64,000 nucleotides of DNA, taken from Hirudinaria manillensis. Taxonomy: Eukaryota; Annelida; Clitellata; Hirudinida; Hirudinidae. A model generated the notes under the pieces. That model was not told where the DNA came from. It ran no database searches and was given only the letters and a program-made list of their open reading frames with translations. Shown here in pieces: positions 1 through 12,140 of the stretch. The position numbers were made by a program, and so were the translations under genes. The number at the start of each line of letters is the position of its first letter. The first letter of the stretch is position 1. The stretch lies in the NCBI GenBank assembly GCA_034509925.1, contig CM067530.1:5688001-5752000 (forward strand), read 5' to 3'.

Positions 1-1
1 T

Positions 2-412
2 GAGCTAACCAGGAGATCTCTTGAAACCCAGCTACCTGATCAGAACTCATGGCTTCAGCACTTTACTTTGGCTGAGATTTATAAAGCTCGAGGACTGCAC
101 AAGAATGCCATCCAGCATTTCCATCATTCACTTGATCTTCATCCTGGATTTCAACCAGCTTTGAAGCATGTTAAAGAAATTGAGGCCATGATGGAAAATG
201 GAGGAACAGTGACATATTACACTCTCTGCATCATTTTTATGTTGGTGTTTGGGGTGCTATGCTGCATAGTCCTGTCTATTGACACATTTGACAATACTTC
301 CGACAACATCAAGACTCAGAGACACTTCAATAGGGCCATGGCCATGAGGTCCATCAAACTTGGGATCAATCCAAAATTGGTGCGAATGAGGAAGCAATGT
401 AATTGCTACTGA
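2..412 (+). CDS. 3' end of a TPR protein with a C-terminal membrane segment (partial)
   Basis: The frame is already open at base 2 and runs to a TGA at 410-412, so this is the last exon of a gene that starts outside the window. The first part reads as one tetratricopeptide repeat helix pair (IYKARGLHKNAIQHFHHSL, then a second helix with DLHPGFQPALKH). About 15 residues later comes a strongly hydrophobic stretch of about 22 residues (YYTLCIIFMLVFGVLCCIVL) that looks like a transmembrane helix, followed by a basic tail of about 45 residues ending in CNCY. AATAAA signals lie near 733. I do not recognise the family: a TPR followed by a single late membrane helix suggests an ER or Golgi anchored adaptor, but that is inference. 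Confidence 0.6.
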   Translation, partial: ELTRRSLETQLPDQNSWLQHFTLAEIYKARGLHKNAIQHFHHSLDLHPGFQPALKHVKEIEAMMENGGTVTYYTLCIIFMLVFGVLCCIVLSIDTFDNTSDNIKTQRHFNRAMAMRSIKLGINPKLVRMRKQCNCY

Positions 413-1921
413 AGTATAAATTTTGTTTGCAAATATTTTTTGACCAATTAGAAGCTCGCATTTTTTAAAAAAAGAGTTAATCATGAGGTGGACTTATCTT
501 TAAACCAAGACAGCATGACTTAAATAACTTCAGCAATTAGCTTATGATATTTTGGTTGTGGAATTGACATTCCTTTGCAAATGGTTGCAAAAATGCTTAA
601 TCAACCTGCCAGGGCTACGGCATGATCCATGAAGAGACTGATATGATGAATAACTTGTTTAATAATATTTGTTAAATATATTTCTAGAAGACATGATAAT
701 CAAAAGTTATGCAAAATAATGAATATTAATAATAAATAAAGCATTACTAATATGTTGTGGGATCAACATATACGTATGACATTCATGTGTAACTCCAAGA
801 TCACTGTAATACTGATCAGACCAGTCAAAGAATATGTACGCGGGTCAATCAGTTCGCGGGTGACCAGAGGATCATATTTCCTACACCCCTATCTTGTAAG
901 ATCATACCCCTCCCCTCGAAAGAAATTCTGAGTGAGTTCCCGTTTAAGGTTTTGTCTTACGATCCTTATTGAAAAATCTGATTGGGACACTCGCTTAAGA
1001 CTATATATGCTATTGAAAACATTAGAGTGATTTATCGCAATCTCCTAAAATTGCTACAATATATTGTTAAATTAAATAAATTAGATTAAGCTGTTTTAAC
1101 GTTTAAGAGATCTTTAAAAGTTGCACTTAGTTTAGACAAACTCGTGGGTTCTTTTAGCAAATAAAATTATTTTAAGAAGTTGACCGGCTACAGCTGCCAA
1201 AGATCTGTCTTATTGTACAATAACATTTGTGAAGCATTTTAGGAGATGGTTTCTCAACTATTATTATTAAATTGTTATGATGAAAATTGAGAACATTGAC
1301 TCCTAATGAGGCAGCTGTTTAAAATGGATGCATCATATAGACAACGCATGCTATAGATTTTCAACCAAAATATATCTCGCTTTGCGACGGTCGCGCTCAA
1401 ATGCATTATAATTGCGATCGATGTAATAAATACCAGACAACTCTTTAGGATATATGCGGTAAGTTAAATTGTATTTTTCAAATAATCGTTCCGAGCACAG
1501 CTGACGGACGAGATGTTTTCTAAATCTATATTTGGAAAAGCTCTGGAGTTTTATTTAGTTACTAAAAGTTGTAGAGATAGTCATTTTAAAAGAATGATGC
1601 TTGAATGACAATGCTGGGTTAAATTGCATTTCTGATTTAAGGTTTCGTTTTACAAATACATTCTGGAAAATAAACAGTCTCAGAGGCGATGCCTATTTCT
1701 TATAACAAAGAAGATATGTTTGGATTTCAATATAACAATGTGCATGTAGGTTTTGTTGGTGTTTTTATATTTTCTGACTAATGTGTATATCATTTCTATT
1801 TATACTATTTGCAAGGGAAAAGTTTTTGCTATTGACTGTCAAGGAAAATATGGGATTCTAGGAGGGTTAGCATCTCTTTAAAACGTTGTTGTAACTAACC
1901 TGAAATTGATATTTGTTATAG
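413..1921. other. Intergenic: 3' UTR of the TPR gene and 5' part of WDR59
   Basis: No open frame with family character was found. The interval should hold the 3' UTR of the upstream gene (AATAAA near 733) and the first coding exon or exons of WDR59, because the first clear WDR59 exon starts inside a codon at 1922. I searched for the expected N-terminal WD40 start and could not identify it. A splice-donor-like GGTAAGTT occurs near 1458 but the sequence before it is interrupted by stops. Confidence 0.5.
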
Positions 1922-4900
1922 ACAGAAAAAAGTCTATTTAGTTGATCTGGAAAATTGTGCTGATGAGCAGCACCTGATTTCACTTAGAAATGATGCTAAA
2001 ATTGTTCAAGATGCTGTTTGGAGTCCAAATGATTCAAATGCATTTATAGCAGCTGTGAGCTTATACAATTTTTCTAATATTGAATGATTCATATTTGTTA
2101 TACTGTGAAATGTAATTTTGTTGGGTGAGATTACGTGTGCTGAGTCAGCTTGATTGTTAAGTTAGGAATTATAAAGTGTTCATTAAAAGAAAGCTCTATC
2201 TGAAATTTGTAGGCTTCAGAAATTGTTGAATTGTGGGAAAGAAAGGCAGATGGTAAATTTTGCACGAAATCTTCATTCCATGGGCACACAAGACCAATAT
2301 GGTGAACATTGATTCAATCAATTACCAGATAAATTCCTGGTTAAAATGTTATTTTCTTTTAAAAAAGTAATTTAGACTGGTCTCCCATTTGTCAGAATCT
2401 TGTTGCAACTTGCTCTTCAGATTGTTTCAGTTATGTCCTGGATGTCAGGTATTTTACATAATATATTTACTTGCAATTTTATTTTTATGAAATTAAATTT
2501 CCAGAGATTTCAAGAAAGCAAGTTTGACCCTGCAGTCTACACGTAATTTTGTTTTTATAAAGTATTATTTTTATGAATAATTTTTAGAATTTTATTTAGT
2601 TTTGGAGCCTATACACTTATTATGTTTTCATTGATCTTGCAGTGCCACCTTCCTTGGCAAAATGGAATAAACTGAATGAGATGGTTTTGGCCACAGCTCA
2701 CGAAGGTGGAATTGAAATATGGGATCTTAGGGTAACTCAGGAATAAAATTTTAGTCAATTTTCTTCTTATAAATTTATAGATGTTTGATGATATCTTGTA
2801 ATTTATAAAGTTTAATACTAACAACAGACTAATCAGAAATGTGCTGCAATACAATTGAATGTTGTAATTGTTTTTTATACAGAATGTGAGGCAGGCACGT
2901 CCTTCGACCCTCATAACGGCACATCCGAGAATGATCAACGATTTCGATTGGTCACCAAGCATCGATAATCAAATCGTAACTTGTTCCATGGACAGCACTT
3001 TAAAGGTTTGTTAATGTTTAGAACTTTAAGCTTCTTCTTCTACATGACATTTAAACCCAGTGACTTGTTTTTCTCAGGTATGGAACGTTCACAAACCAAA
3101 AGAAGATCGAGAAAGTGGATTGACTTTGAACAGAATTGTATTGAGAGTGAAATATACAGTAATGAGTTAAAGTTTAATTACATTGCCTCTTTTGGTAGAT
3201 GAATTTTGTTTGTGTTTTTTTTAGCCTTTTGGGAATGCCATATTGACTCAATGTGCGGCACAAGGTCCAGAGAACGATCTGTATCTATGGAGATTGAAAA
3301 ACAAATCGACCATAGAGAACATTCATCTCTTTCAAAATTCAAATGGCATGACTTGTTGTGATTTCAGGAATTCAACAATAGGTAAGAAAATTAAGTATTT
3401 TCAAGGATTGTTATTTGTTTTAATTTCCAATTTCATGTCAGATCCACAATTAGTTGGTTGGAGCAGCAATGGAATGCTAAAGTTTTGGAAAATTGATCCT
3501 GGTCTGAAAAAGGTTCTTGTTTCCCATTTATATATTTAATGTATCTATATAAATAAAAATGCAATGTGTGTTTGCAACATGCAAATGTTCTCTGAAAGTA
3601 CTTGACCAATTGCTTTGAAATTTTGACACAACATAGTGCTCGATTAGAGGAGTGTTTGTATATAGGTTTCATATAAATGCCACAACTATATCATGTAAAA
3701 ATATGCTTTTTTCAAAAATCATATTGAGCCACAGCAATGCGTGGCTGGGCACCACTAGTTAATAATAATAATAATGTATTGCTTCATTACAACCTGAAAT
3801 GTTGAAGTGGTTGCCATTAAAATGTTATCAAAAGTTATTTATTATTCAATTTTCAGCTTTGCGATTCCTCCGACTCACAAATCATGGCCATGAAGGGTGA
3901 CGTCTCAGGCCATCCTCAAACATTGGTGCAAGAGTTTGAATTGCTCAGTGATTCCATGTCTTGCATTGAAATTGAAAAGGTGTTGTTTTATATTTGTCTT
4001 TTTTGTAACAATTTGGAGATTTATTTTATGAATGCTCGTCTGAAAAAAATGTTAACAAGTATCGGTTATTCAATTTTGTTTCAAATTCTGAATCAAAAGT
4101 AAATATTTATTTGGCTTTATATTGAAAATTAGTAATTATCTTAAAATTAAAATGATAATAAATGTGATGTAAATGACATGTTCCTTGGAATTTGCACTTA
4201 ACAAATTTTGCTTGACATTACTTTTCGTGGGTTTTTTTACTACTCAGGTGAAAAAGGTTTATAAAGTTATCCTATTAGTCAGTTAGATGGCAGTATTGTA
4301 ATTTCATTTGATATCTTTTTGCTTGTTTAAGAATTGAAATTGTGAGGATCTAAATTAAATTTAAAATGTTTTTTTTTAAAGAAAAGTGCTTGTGAGAGGA
4401 TGCTGAGAGTATGTGCCAGAATAAAGAAGGAAGTTATAAGACTCGAAATGAGATTTCCTCCAGCATATCCTAACTCTGCTTCTCCAGAATTTGCATTTCT
4501 TGAAGAAACATCACTTGATGACAAATTCATGAACAGATTGCTTGAGGTTCCCAGCTGTTGATAATTGTATTTAAAAGCTCTTATCATTCTTCCTCATTTG
4601 TTTCTACTAATATCACTTTACGGCCATGTTTGCTGGATTGTAAGATTACAACTTGTAATGACCATTGCATTTTAAGGCATATTAGGCCAGCCTGTATGAC
4701 ATGCAGACGTGCCAAATTTTCATTACCTTCATGGATATATTATTGTTGGATAATATTGTGGATATATTATTAAACCAGATATAAATTTATGTTCTTTGCA
4801 GGAGTTAAAGAGCTCAGCTTCTGCATGTGTTCAAAATAATCGATGCTGTGCAGAACTATGTCTGAGAGTATTAGTTTCATTCCTTGGGGACATTGTTAGT

Positions 4901-7642
4901 TGGTTTTTCATAACTTCGTCTGAATCTATTGCTATTGCTAATGCTATTTTAGCATAATTGAAATTATCTTATGCTTCTCTTAAGAAGCAAGAGTCCAGCC
5001 ATGTTCCTGATGTGCAAGAGTTTTCAAAGGAGAGATTGAGTGGTGAGAACGTACCATTTCCAAGGACCAGTGGAGCTCGTTTCTGTGGTCCAGGTAGTAT
5101 TTTCACTAAAAAAATTTCTAAGTTTTCTAAAAATTATTCCCTCACCATAATGTTGCATTCTAATCAGAACTCAAGCATTTTTTGCAATCAAATTCTGATA
5201 ATATCTTCGAGGATAGTTAAAGTTCTTAAATTTCATTTTGAATTTAAGGTTTCCTGGTTTGCTTCACTCGGAGGATGTGGTTGGAAGTCGATGATTATTC
5301 GTCTCCTGGACTCGAGGATGATGAACCGAAAGGGAAGAAAACGGCTTCGGAGGGCATCGAAGTGACACCCAGGTTCATTTAAAGTCAATGAGTGCAGATT
5401 TCAATTGAATAATTTTGATTTTAAAGAATGGAAACTGTCGAGGCTTCAATGATGTCATCATTCATCTCAGTTCTTATTTGTATCATATATCAATGATTTA
5501 CAGATTTTTATATATGTATTATATATCAATGATTTACAGATTTTTATATATGTATTATATATCAATGATTTACAGATTTTTATACCTCCAATCCAATAGA
5601 TTGACACCACTTAGGTTAATACTAAGTTATATTTTAGGGCCATGTCAGCTTTGGCTGAAATTGAACCCCGAAGACCCACAAATGTCTTCAATCTTGCCAA
5701 AAGTTTTCCAACCGATGTTCACATCCCTTCGATATCCTTGTTTTTTGAGAGAAAAGATCAGGTATTAAAATTTTATGAGGATGATTTAAAGTTGTGCTTT
5801 GTATTTAAGTTAGTTAATTTCCTCTTGGTCAATGTTGATATCAATACTATAAACTTCTTAATTATAATTATGAATATTAACTCATGATCAATGACAAATT
5901 AATATTGAATCCAAATATTTATTGCTAGCTTCAAAATTAATATTGGATTAGTAATTTCAACACATTTGTAAATTTAGGAACCCAGAGTGAAGCGATCAAG
6001 AAGTTCAAAATCAAAAGCATCCCCAAAGAAGACCTTGGGACCTGTAATTGTTTATGATTTGTCGTGTCTTTCACCGATTCAGAAACAACTCGGTGAAAAT
6101 TACGTGTAAGAACGTCTTAAATGTTAGAAATCCAATTTAAAAGTTTGTAAAAAATTAATGTAACCGAAAGTTTATTAGAGGAAGCAGACTTATTTACTTT
6201 GAATGATGTTCTGCTTTTGTGTTTGTTTCTAATATTTGAGGAGGACTCTTGATTGTATATCTTTAAATCACTTCACTTTGTTTCAGCTTTGACGACAGTC
6301 CTTTTCAGATGTGTGAAAAAAATGCTCAAGTGGCATTGGCTTGTGCGAGGAAGGATCTTTATCAAGTTAATGAAATTGTGATTTATAAAATGTTGTATAA
6401 GTTTCAACTTAAGCATATTACTTTGTTATTATCTCAATATCTTCAAAAATGTTTAATATTGTTTTTTATTTGCATTTCAGGTGTGGTCCCTTCTTGCACA
6501 CCAAGTGGCTGAAATATCATTGAAAGATGGCCCTAACCAGATGTTCTTGACACCTTTTGGAAGGAATTTAATCAAGACTTGGTTCTTATTACATTTTCCT
6601 GCAGTTTACTTTTAGTTTCACTATTCTAATCATCACATGTTTCTATTTATGTACAGGTACGATCACTACAGTAAATTGAAAGATGTTCAGACACTTGCGA
6701 TGATCTGTTGTGTTCTTTTTCATCACAAACTACTTGTCAAGATAGAATCTGAGGTAAACTAAGCTTTTTTTTTTATAAATTTAGAAAAGTCTCCTGTGAC
6801 TAATGAATAGCAATATATAATTACTAATCAAAAGTAAACCTACGAGCCTCACTTTTATCTAAGGCCTACCAGAAGGAGAAACTTGCACTTTTCCGAAAAT
6901 CTTTGGCAAGTAAGTTACAAACGACGTTGATTAATAATTTAACAAACGCACCTTCTTAACCTTCAATTTAAACTTTAGCAAAAGGCAGAAGGAAACACTC
7001 AAACAGCTGTTCTGAGAGCTACGATGCCGCACGCTATTTGACCCCGAGTGTTCCAATTCAACAGAACAAGTCCGACGACGTCGCCATGTTCGTGCCAGAA
7101 TCTCGAGTCAGATGATTTCAGTGAGAGTTGGTTTGCATTTCAGGACGTTGGAGTGCATATTGGACAATAGGAGCAACAGCTTTATAAAGGTCTACTCGAA
7201 CATTCTCTTCCAATGGGGATTCGTGAACAAAAGAGCGGAACTGCTCAACTTCCTTTCGTTCAATGGTGACAATTGCAAAAGCGAAGGTCGGTTGTTTTTT
7301 TAAGTCCGTTGCCACAGCAACATCGAATTTTTATTTTCTAAATTCAATCCCGAAAGGCGTCGTGGGTGCCAGAATAAACGAGGTTTGTTCCCTTTGCCAC
7401 ATGCCCGTTCGAGGTGAGTCAAAAGAAAATTCGATCGCAATTTTCATGAAATGACGTGAAACTCAAAACAAATCAGTTTAGGATGTCAAAAATGTGTGTT
7501 CTTTGCAGGGCCATATGTCTTCTGCTTTGAATGCTACCATGGAGGTCACGTCAGCCACCTGTCCGATTGGTTTTCCAAGCACGACGTTTGTCCAACTGGT
7601 TGTGGATGTGTGTGCCTTATCGACGTGGCTGCTAGCATTTGA
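1922..7642 (+). CDS. WDR59: WDR59, GATOR2 complex subunit (first exon not found)
   Basis: WDR59 is a GATOR2 subunit that relays amino acid status to mTORC1 at the lysosome. Exons read in phase: 1922-2054, 2213-2301, 2368-2448, 2505-2542, 2643-2731, 2883-3005, 3078-3146, 3225-3381, 3442-3512, 3857-3979, 4382-4546, 4802-4894, 4985-5093, 5249-5372, 5638-5761, 5978-6105, 6287-6365, 6481-6581, 6657-6753, 6864-6909, 6979-7106, 7154-7286, 7357-7413, 7509-7642 (about 830 residues). The first ten encode WD40 blades (for example HEGGIEIWDLR), the next three an RWD domain, then the family signature NVPFPRTSGARFCGPG, the motif KLKDVQTLAM, and a C-terminal zinc domain ending VCPTGCGCVCL. The 7106/7154 junction is the least certain: the better-looking acceptor at 7143 does not keep frame. 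The human protein is 974 residues, so this copy is shorter, mainly in linkers. Confidence 0.9.
3544..3758 (+). mobile_element. Short non-autonomous Helitron-type element
   Basis: The element lies in a WDR59 intron. It begins TCTATATAAATAAAAATG and ends CTAG, lies between a 5' A and a 3' T, and has no terminal inverted repeats or obvious target duplication. About 10 bases before the CTAG end is a hairpin, GCCAC...GTGGC (about 3728-3745). A 5' TC, 3' CTRR with a subterminal hairpin and A/T insertion is the Helitron signature. It is about 215 bp with no coding capacity, so it would be moved by an autonomous copy elsewhere. Confidence 0.75.
5481..5590 (+). repeat. 36-bp tandem repeat, three copies, in a WDR59 intron
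   Basis: Three consecutive near-identical copies with 36-bp spacing (CAATGATTTACAG starts at 5491, 5527 and 5563). Each copy carries an ATTTACAG that resembles a 3' splice site. The period is a multiple of three, so the array is open in one frame, but it lies between two well-supported WDR59 exons and is read as intron. Confidence 0.8.
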
Positions 7643-7772
7643 AGTCAAATCAGTTGTGATAATTTTTACATAATTAGGACCAAAAAATCTTTAATTAACT
7701 CAAGTAAGCAGGGAAACATCTTGATTTCTCACTTCAAGTTCAATAAATTTTGTACAAAAGTCTCAGAAAGAA

Positions 7773-8915
7773 TCAGGAATTTTTTTCTGGAATCCTGAAA
7801 TTGAAAAGTTTTAATCCTCTGTAGCCGAATCCTCTCTTGTCGCGTGGATTCTGACCGTCGTTCGGAATTGCCTCGGTCATGCCTTTGTTTCTTGCACCCA
7901 ATCCTTGTCCGGTTTTCCATCCATATCGTTTCATTAACTTCCCACCAAAGCCATCTGCAAGACCATTTTTTGCATGCTGTCCTCTTTTCCTTTTTTTCTT
8001 GGCTTTTGGATGTGCACAGTCCCGATCTGCGATCGCTTGCTGGGCCGTCTCGGGTTCGTCGTCCATTTCGTCGGGAATTACGTCCCAGTCGTCCGTTTCT
8101 TTTTCATCGTTTCCTTCCAAACTGTCCCAGTATTGAGCATCCGTGTACCATACCAAACCGGAGCTACCTTTCTCCCATACAACTTCTTGCTCACTTTCAA
8201 ACATCCTTTCCTTAGGAACCAGCTTGAAAGGATCATCGTGGAGAGCTTCATGTCTTTCCCATTCTTCAGCAGGTTCATCCTGTTCATAGGGATCGAATGT
8301 TTTCCCACAATCCTCATCCTGTTTACGATCAGACATGGCAAGGCGACGAGAACCAACTGAAAGCTCGTAATCCCAAGAAAAGCAGAAATATTTTCTTTTG
8401 TAGCACTCTTCTTGCAAATTGATTCCTAGTTTGTTCAGAAGTGAGGAAGGCATTCTGCAGTGTCGAATTTCTGTCAGGAGGTAGGATAAAGGAGTGCCAA
8501 CATTACCTTTCTTCAAAAATCTTGGAGGCCGCATTTCTATTAACGATTTCAAAGTTTTTATTGCAATTTTGTTGTCAACGTCGATGGGGCATTCAGTGTC
8601 TTTTGGATCTTCATCTGTTGTGGATATGGACTCGATAGCACAAACTTCTGGCTTTTCTGTGGCCCACTTATTATTGTGGTAACCAGACTTAAGTCTTTGT
8701 AAGGCTTCGTGGTTAGCCACTTTGACGAAGCAAGCATATGTCTTAGGTACAAATTCCAATTTGCGACTCGAAAGTGTAGAAATCTTTCTGTGACGAAAAT
8801 GAAAGCATTTAAAATCGTTTTTTTCGATGATATTCCGAAAAAACTTTCTTAAGTTTTTGGATCGCATCCCTTCTGGAATATTATAAACAAGGGCATAACA
8901 GCTACTCGGAGACAT
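7773..8915 (-). CDS. GPATCH3: GPATCH3, G-patch domain protein
   Basis: This is a single uninterrupted frame of 380 codons starting at an ATG at 8915. The N-terminal third has the RRM-like start typical of GPATCH3 (YALVYNIPEGMRSKNLRKFF). A conserved block GNVGTPLSYLLTEIRHCRMP and the segment EEWERHEALHDDPF follow, then SGLVWYTDAQYWDS, a lysine-rich nuclear-localisation-like run, and a G-patch near residues 320-365 (GWKTGQGLGARNKGMTEAI, RGFGYRG). G-patches usually activate DEAH-box helicases; vertebrate GPATCH3 has been linked to antiviral signalling and transcription. The gene is intronless, unlike its neighbours, which could reflect an old retrocopy, and it converges on WDR59 with only 130 bp between stop codons. 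Confidence 0.9.
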   Translation of the reverse strand: MSPSSCYALVYNIPEGMRSKNLRKFFRNIIEKNDFKCFHFRHRKISTLSSRKLEFVPKTYACFVKVANHEALQRLKSGYHNNKWATEKPEVCAIESISTTDEDPKDTECPIDVDNKIAIKTLKSLIEMRPPRFLKKGNVGTPLSYLLTEIRHCRMPSSLLNKLGINLQEECYKRKYFCFSWDYELSVGSRRLAMSDRKQDEDCGKTFDPYEQDEPAEEWERHEALHDDPFKLVPKERMFESEQEVVWEKGSSGLVWYTDAQYWDSLEGNDEKETDDWDVIPDEMDDEPETAQQAIADRDCAHPKAKKKRKRGQHAKNGLADGFGGKLMKRYGWKTGQGLGARNKGMTEAIPNDGQNPRDKRGFGYRGLKLFNFRIPEKNS

Positions 8916-9781
8916 TATTAAACTTTGTTTGAACCGATATAAATAATTGTGTACAATGTGTACATTGAAATAAAAAAAAAGATTATGAGTAAGTTTTTAT
9001 TTCCACTAAAAATTTTGATTATTTCAAATTAATAAAAAAATCAAATCTTTTTTGTTTGAAATGCTGCAATAATGTCAAACAAAAATGTATTGCAATCTTC
9101 ATCTTCTTTCTGACTTACTGATGAGATTTATGTGAGGAGATAGGATGTAAGGGTATATAAATTAGTCGCTAAGCTAATGAAATAAAAAAAAAATAAACTA
9201 AGTAATGAAACAAAAATTTAAACATGCTCTCTCAGATCCAATACTGTTTGAAGCTATCAAGCTTGATATTGATATATTTAGACATTTTTTTTGTCATAGG
9301 GATAACGCAAATACTGGGGGATTGATACTGGGATGTTTCATAGAACCATTTCATTGATCTTTATTTTAAGATATTAAGCAATCACTGAAATAAACATACT
9401 CTCACCACCCCTTGAATACATCATGTGTTATTATAATCATCGAGATTTCTATCAGATTTGGAAATCAATTCATACAAGTGTCTCTCTTTACTAATCTTCC
9501 CACGCTTTGCTTGGTGAGCAAACAGCATCTGATGTTTGACTCACGTTATCATCACATAAGATGTGATGTTGCATCCAATAATAAATCCAAATGATCAAAT
9601 TTTTTCTTAATTTTTTTTCTAGAGAACTCGTTTAATGGACCAAATATAACGAAAACGTTATCGTTAAAGTAGAAAACTGATTGCATTGGTCGCAGTTATT
9701 TGGGTTAATAATGAAGCATACTTTCTCATGTCGTCTCACAAATAATATTTTACATTTTAAATTGATTTACTGTAAAAAGTT
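8916..9781. other. Intergenic, GPATCH3 promoter side
   Basis: AT-rich, with poly-A/T runs, and no frame with recognisable protein character. It holds the 5' flank of GPATCH3 and the 3' flank of the homeobox gene. Confidence 0.5.
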
Positions 9782-10608
9782 TTATATTTTTCTGCTTAAT
9801 AGAGATTCTCTTCCAAAGCCAAACTGGAGCTTTTCTTTGGCATTTCTCCATTTCATCCTTCGGTTTTGAAACCATATTTTCACCTAAAGTTAATGATTTT
9901 ATCTTTAAGAATCAATATACTGATGAAGATAAGCCTAATAGCAGCAATATTATTATTAATGATAACCAATGCATTGAATTCACTCATTAAAATGCTTTTA
10001 ACCTGGCTGTCCTTCAATCCAAGTTTTTCGGCCAATTTCTTTCTGTCAATTTTATTGACGTACTTCTGTTTTTCAAAAGCTCTCTCCAAATTCCTCCTCT
10101 GATGGTCTGAAAAAACTGATCTTCTGAGCATGTTGTGTCTGTTCTTCATCTTCTCCATGGTTTTGACTTGCGAAGGATTTGTTTGATACGAAACATTCCT
10201 TGTGGGACCTCAGTTTTAAACATAATTTATTTGTATTCACGTCATAATATCTCCATTTTTTACACCAAAAACATAACATTTACGAATGGAAAAAGAATGC
10301 AAAGCGGCAACGCAAGCTAAGGGAAATCGTGCTTGCAATAATTATTTGTAACTACTTATAATATAGTATTTTCTATTAGTCATATGCTCAATAAAACATT
10401 GAAAATACTGAAAATATTAAAATATTTAAAATCGAACCAAGCTAGTCTTACCAGAAATGGTGCCAATCAGACTTCTGGGGTTACAGAAGCGCTTTTGAAG
10501 ATGGAAATTGAAGATGGATGGGTTGATTGGAAAGAAATGACGAGCAAACCAAGAATGAAAAGATTCGCATTGGATGAGTCCGGGAGTGACACGGGTTGAT
10601 GGAAACAT
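9782..10608 (-). CDS. DBX: Dbx-like homeobox transcription factor
   Basis: Three phase-consistent exons, 10608-10452, 10208-10003 and 9883-9782, give a complete 154-residue protein. The homeodomain occupies about residues 77-137: MLRRSVFSDHQRRNLERAF, DRKKLAEKLGLKDSQ, then KIWFQNRRMKWRNAKEK. The helix 3 sequence and the KLGLKDSQ stretch match the Dbx family better than Hlx. An intron splits the homeodomain between SQ and VKIW, a common position in this class. Dbx proteins pattern interneurons in the ventral neural tube or nerve cord and act mainly as repressors. The protein is less than half the vertebrate length: the N-terminal region is only about 75 residues and almost nothing follows the homeodomain. 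The start was chosen as the first ATG in the first exon; an extra upstream exon cannot be excluded. Confidence 0.85.
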
Positions 10609-12140
10609 GGCCTGTAAATCTGTTTTATGATGTCTCAATGTAATTTTGTTAGGATTATTGGTAAAGAAATTGTTTTATACTTTTTCTAAATTATCTAAAT
10701 CTAATAAATCTATTAAAAACCTGTCGGTAATTTATATATTTAAAACAATTTAAATTATAAATACTTATTTATTTAACGAAACCAGAATAAAAGGAGCTGC
10801 ATTACAAGGAGAGTATTTTGGTGCAGCTGACTCAATTGAAAGAATACTTTCGATGGTGAAGTTCTTCATTTCTTTAATTTTTGAATTTTCCTCCATTTCA
10901 ATCGAATCGGAAACGGCAAACACTGATTAAAAGTTGCATAAACTTTATCATTTATCATTTGATTTTCCGGTCATCCTGTGTTGTTGTTGGACCTTTTATA
11001 GTTGGAAGGGAGGTCAGCATTTGGTGGCCACTTTATTCACATCACGAACGTCTTTCACAACCACGAATAAATCGAAACTCTTCTTGAGATTCTACTAACA
11101 TTCAATGCTTTAAATGACGATCAACTAAGCTTACACTTTTCTTTTCTTAAATATATTAATACTTGTTGTTGCAACTGTACATTATATGCACAATGTTTGC
11201 ATATTTTTCAATATTTAAACGATTCAAGTTGATTTGTGTTAGGAGCGTTTGTCCTTACCATTTTAAGACAAAACGCAACAAAAAATTCTGCTTTAAGGTA
11301 ATGGTTTGCTTGTTTTAAGCTGATTATGATTACTGGACGACGTGAACAATGCTATTTGGTGAATTAGTTATTTCTTTATGATTCCTAACCCAACCAGTGC
11401 TTTCTGCAATTCTTCAAAGCAAGTGATTATTACATGATTGTTCAAGAAAGTTCTATCGCAAGGAATTTCAAAACAAATCTCATATTCTATTAAAAATAGC
11501 GGGACATTTGATCACAGTATTGCATTTAATCCATATAAATTCTTTCCCCCGTGAGACTAAATTCAGAAAGTTATCCCTTTCTGTTTGGAGCTGGATAATG
11601 ATGTCCCCTGATGTCTAGTGTTGAGCTTAGCCTTTGAGCTTCTCTGCTTTGTCAACACAAGGTTTTTCAAGACCACAAACCCACTTTAACCTGCTGTGTG
11701 CAGGTTCATTGCTCAAAAGGATCAGCCAGAAGAACATAAAATGGTGATATTTGAACTCACATGAACACAGTAATGCGATAGCAAAAAATTAACTAAATAG
11801 GATGCAACACGCTCAAAGTGAGGTTCTTTGCGTTTGATCAGCTTTTGAGAGTAAAGCAATCAAATATCCGATTGAGAAATTTATGTTAAAATATTGAATC
11901 AAAAATAGAATTTTGACGCCACGATTCATAGGATAACTTCTGAAAGTTGGAAAATTAATTTTAAAAAATCAGCTTCCTAATGCATTAATAATACGATGTA
12001 TAATAACATTATTATTGCATTTGTAAAATGCAAATGAGTCCCTTAACACTTACATCCTTAATTCATTTCTTTTGTGCCGCTATGAATGAAGAACCAGCGA
12101 AGCATATCTTTTAGCGCAAGTTAATGTGAACATTGCAAAA
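10609..12140. other. Intergenic between the divergent Dbx and glycosidase genes
   Basis: About 1.5 kb between two genes transcribed away from each other, so it should hold both promoters. I see no conserved open frame and no clear TATA or initiator. Confidence 0.4.

Noticed and set aside
7844..8360. Several plus-strand frames over 7844-8360
   Set aside because: Antisense shadows of GPATCH3.
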